From positions 8,164-14,176 of the forward strand of contig DBGA01000082.1 of assembly GCA_002295325.1 (NCBI GenBank): a DNA stretch of 6,013 nucleotides, written 5' to 3'. Numbering within the stretch: position 1 is the stretch's first letter; every line of letters starts with the position of its first letter. Positions 5,520 through 6,013 of the stretch are shown in pieces. The notes below the pieces were generated by a model. That model did no database searches. It worked only from the letters and a program-made list of their open reading frames with translations, and was not told the DNA's origin. This stretch comes from Ruminococcaceae bacterium UBA866 (lineage in GTDB: Bacteria; Bacillota; Clostridia; Oscillospirales; Ruminococcaceae). The position numbers were made by a program, and so were the translations under genes.

Positions 5520-6013
5520 GTGATTACAAGATTTATGAGAGATACACCTCTCGCCACTATAGAAATAGAAATGCAGCTTATTCCCGGTTTTACTCCGCGT
5601 GCCTACGGAACATTCCGAGGCCAGCAAAGACATGTGAATCCAAATCCTATTTTATATGAAGAATTGCTAGGGTTGTTTTTGAAAGAGATAGAAATTCAGG
5701 CATTTGCTCTGCGAGTGAAAAGAATCATAAAGATTGCTAGAAATCTCCCGGAAAGCGAGGTGAACCAAATGCTTTTTAGAAATGCAGAGCATAAAAAGAG
5801 ATTTCAAAGTATCTGTAAAAGCGGTCTGTTTCCGAAGCTAGAAGAAAGCTACGGATATGCAGCCGCTATTTTTTTACTCTCTGCAGATGCGTTTGTTTGG
5901 AGTAAGACAAAAAATTGTGTAGATAGCCAACTTATTCATTTTGATGCTATCCGCATTCATGGTGTGGATTTAGATGGATATGCCATCTTTCATATGGCAA
6001 AGGAGCTTTACTC
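5520..6013 (+). CDS. ICE-associated hypothetical protein, DUF6075-like C-terminal half (runs off window)
   Basis: This open frame runs from GTG 5520 to the window end, 164 complete codons with no stop. AAAGGA nine bases upstream supports the GTG start; the next in-frame ATG (5535) has no ribosome site. The N-terminus (MITRFMRDTPLATIEIEMQL, then IPGFTPRAYGT) resembles the opening of small ICE proteins that I cannot name. From about residue 84 (LFRNAEHKKRFQSICKSG...) the sequence resembles DUF6075-type hypothetical proteins: a LF-x-N-x-EH-x-x-RF opening, a helical YGYAAAIFLLSAD segment, then an IHFDAIRIHGVDLDGYAIFH segment where relatives have a YDF...CI-P-E-L-GWQT pattern. There is no signal peptide or obvious catalytic motif. 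Function is unknown. A gene of this kind suggests that DNA to the right of the junction also belongs to, or adjoins, a mobile element. The family link is tentative. Confidence 0.6.
   Translation, partial: MITRFMRDTPLATIEIEMQLIPGFTPRAYGTFRGQQRHVNPNPILYEELLGLFLKEIEIQAFALRVKRIIKIARNLPESEVNQMLFRNAEHKKRFQSICKSGLFPKLEESYGYAAAIFLLSADAFVWSKTKNCVDSQLIHFDAIRIHGVDLDGYAIFHMAKELY

Noticed and set aside
5385..5633. Minus-strand 82-codon open frame
   Set aside because: It is antisense to the GTG-5520 gene and its leader hairpin, with no ribosome site or family resemblance.
4578..6013. Complete Pycsar-type defence operon
   Set aside because: Only a cyclase-like gene is seen. The next gene is separated by two terminators and lacks a nucleotide-binding sensor or toxic effector domain, so a full system cannot be claimed.
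1..6013. CRISPR array, tRNA/rRNA, or complete insertion sequence
   Set aside because: No regularly spaced repeats, cloverleaf-like sequence, transposase or flanking terminal repeats were found on either strand.

Overview
The window looks like low-GC Firmicutes DNA, most likely from a gut Clostridia species. It carries part of a Tn1549/CTn-type integrative conjugative element (ICE) beside a probable chromosomal junction. The evidence is strong AGGAGG-type ribosome sites, TTG and GTG starts, ICE-type ParA, VirB4 and CD1108-family genes, and AT-rich cargo genes. All family names come from recalled sequence patterns; no database search was run.

Layout: positions 1 to about 4405 are the element, read on the minus strand. 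From upstream to downstream (right to left) they hold a C-terminal tail-domain ORF of the kind attached to clostridial RlmD rRNA methyltransferases (4033-4404), then a promoter and leader hairpin, then parA (3126-3947). A parB start overlaps the end of parA but breaks off after about 34 codons. It runs directly into the interior of a virB4-like conjugation ATPase gene (1182-2987). After that come a GIY-YIG nuclease gene with its own promoter and terminator (318-1106) and the first 84 codons of a CD1108-family gene (1-252).

Two junctions stand out. At about 3066-3074, parB is joined out of frame to virB4. This suggests a deletion that removed most of parB, the usual genes between parB and virB4, and the virB4 N-terminus, so the element is probably conjugation-defective. 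At 4406-4419 there is a short imperfect palindrome, ACCGTTGAGACGGT. To its right, the plus strand reads like the last residues of RlmD (VETVILMTRCGINDK, stop), followed by terminator hairpins. To its left, the minus strand reads into the RlmD-type tail domain. This looks like the site where a serine-recombinase ICE entered rlmD, but the element faces opposite to the direction that would fuse its tail to the host enzyme.

Right of the junction, on the plus strand, is an AT-rich gene for an orphan protein resembling class III nucleotide cyclases (4599-5339). It is followed by two intrinsic terminator-like hairpins. Last is a gene starting with GTG at 5520 that runs off the window; its second half resembles a small ICE-associated hypothetical family (DUF6075-like). 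No tRNA, rRNA, CRISPR array or complete insertion sequence was seen. No gene-free stretch exceeds 300 bases.
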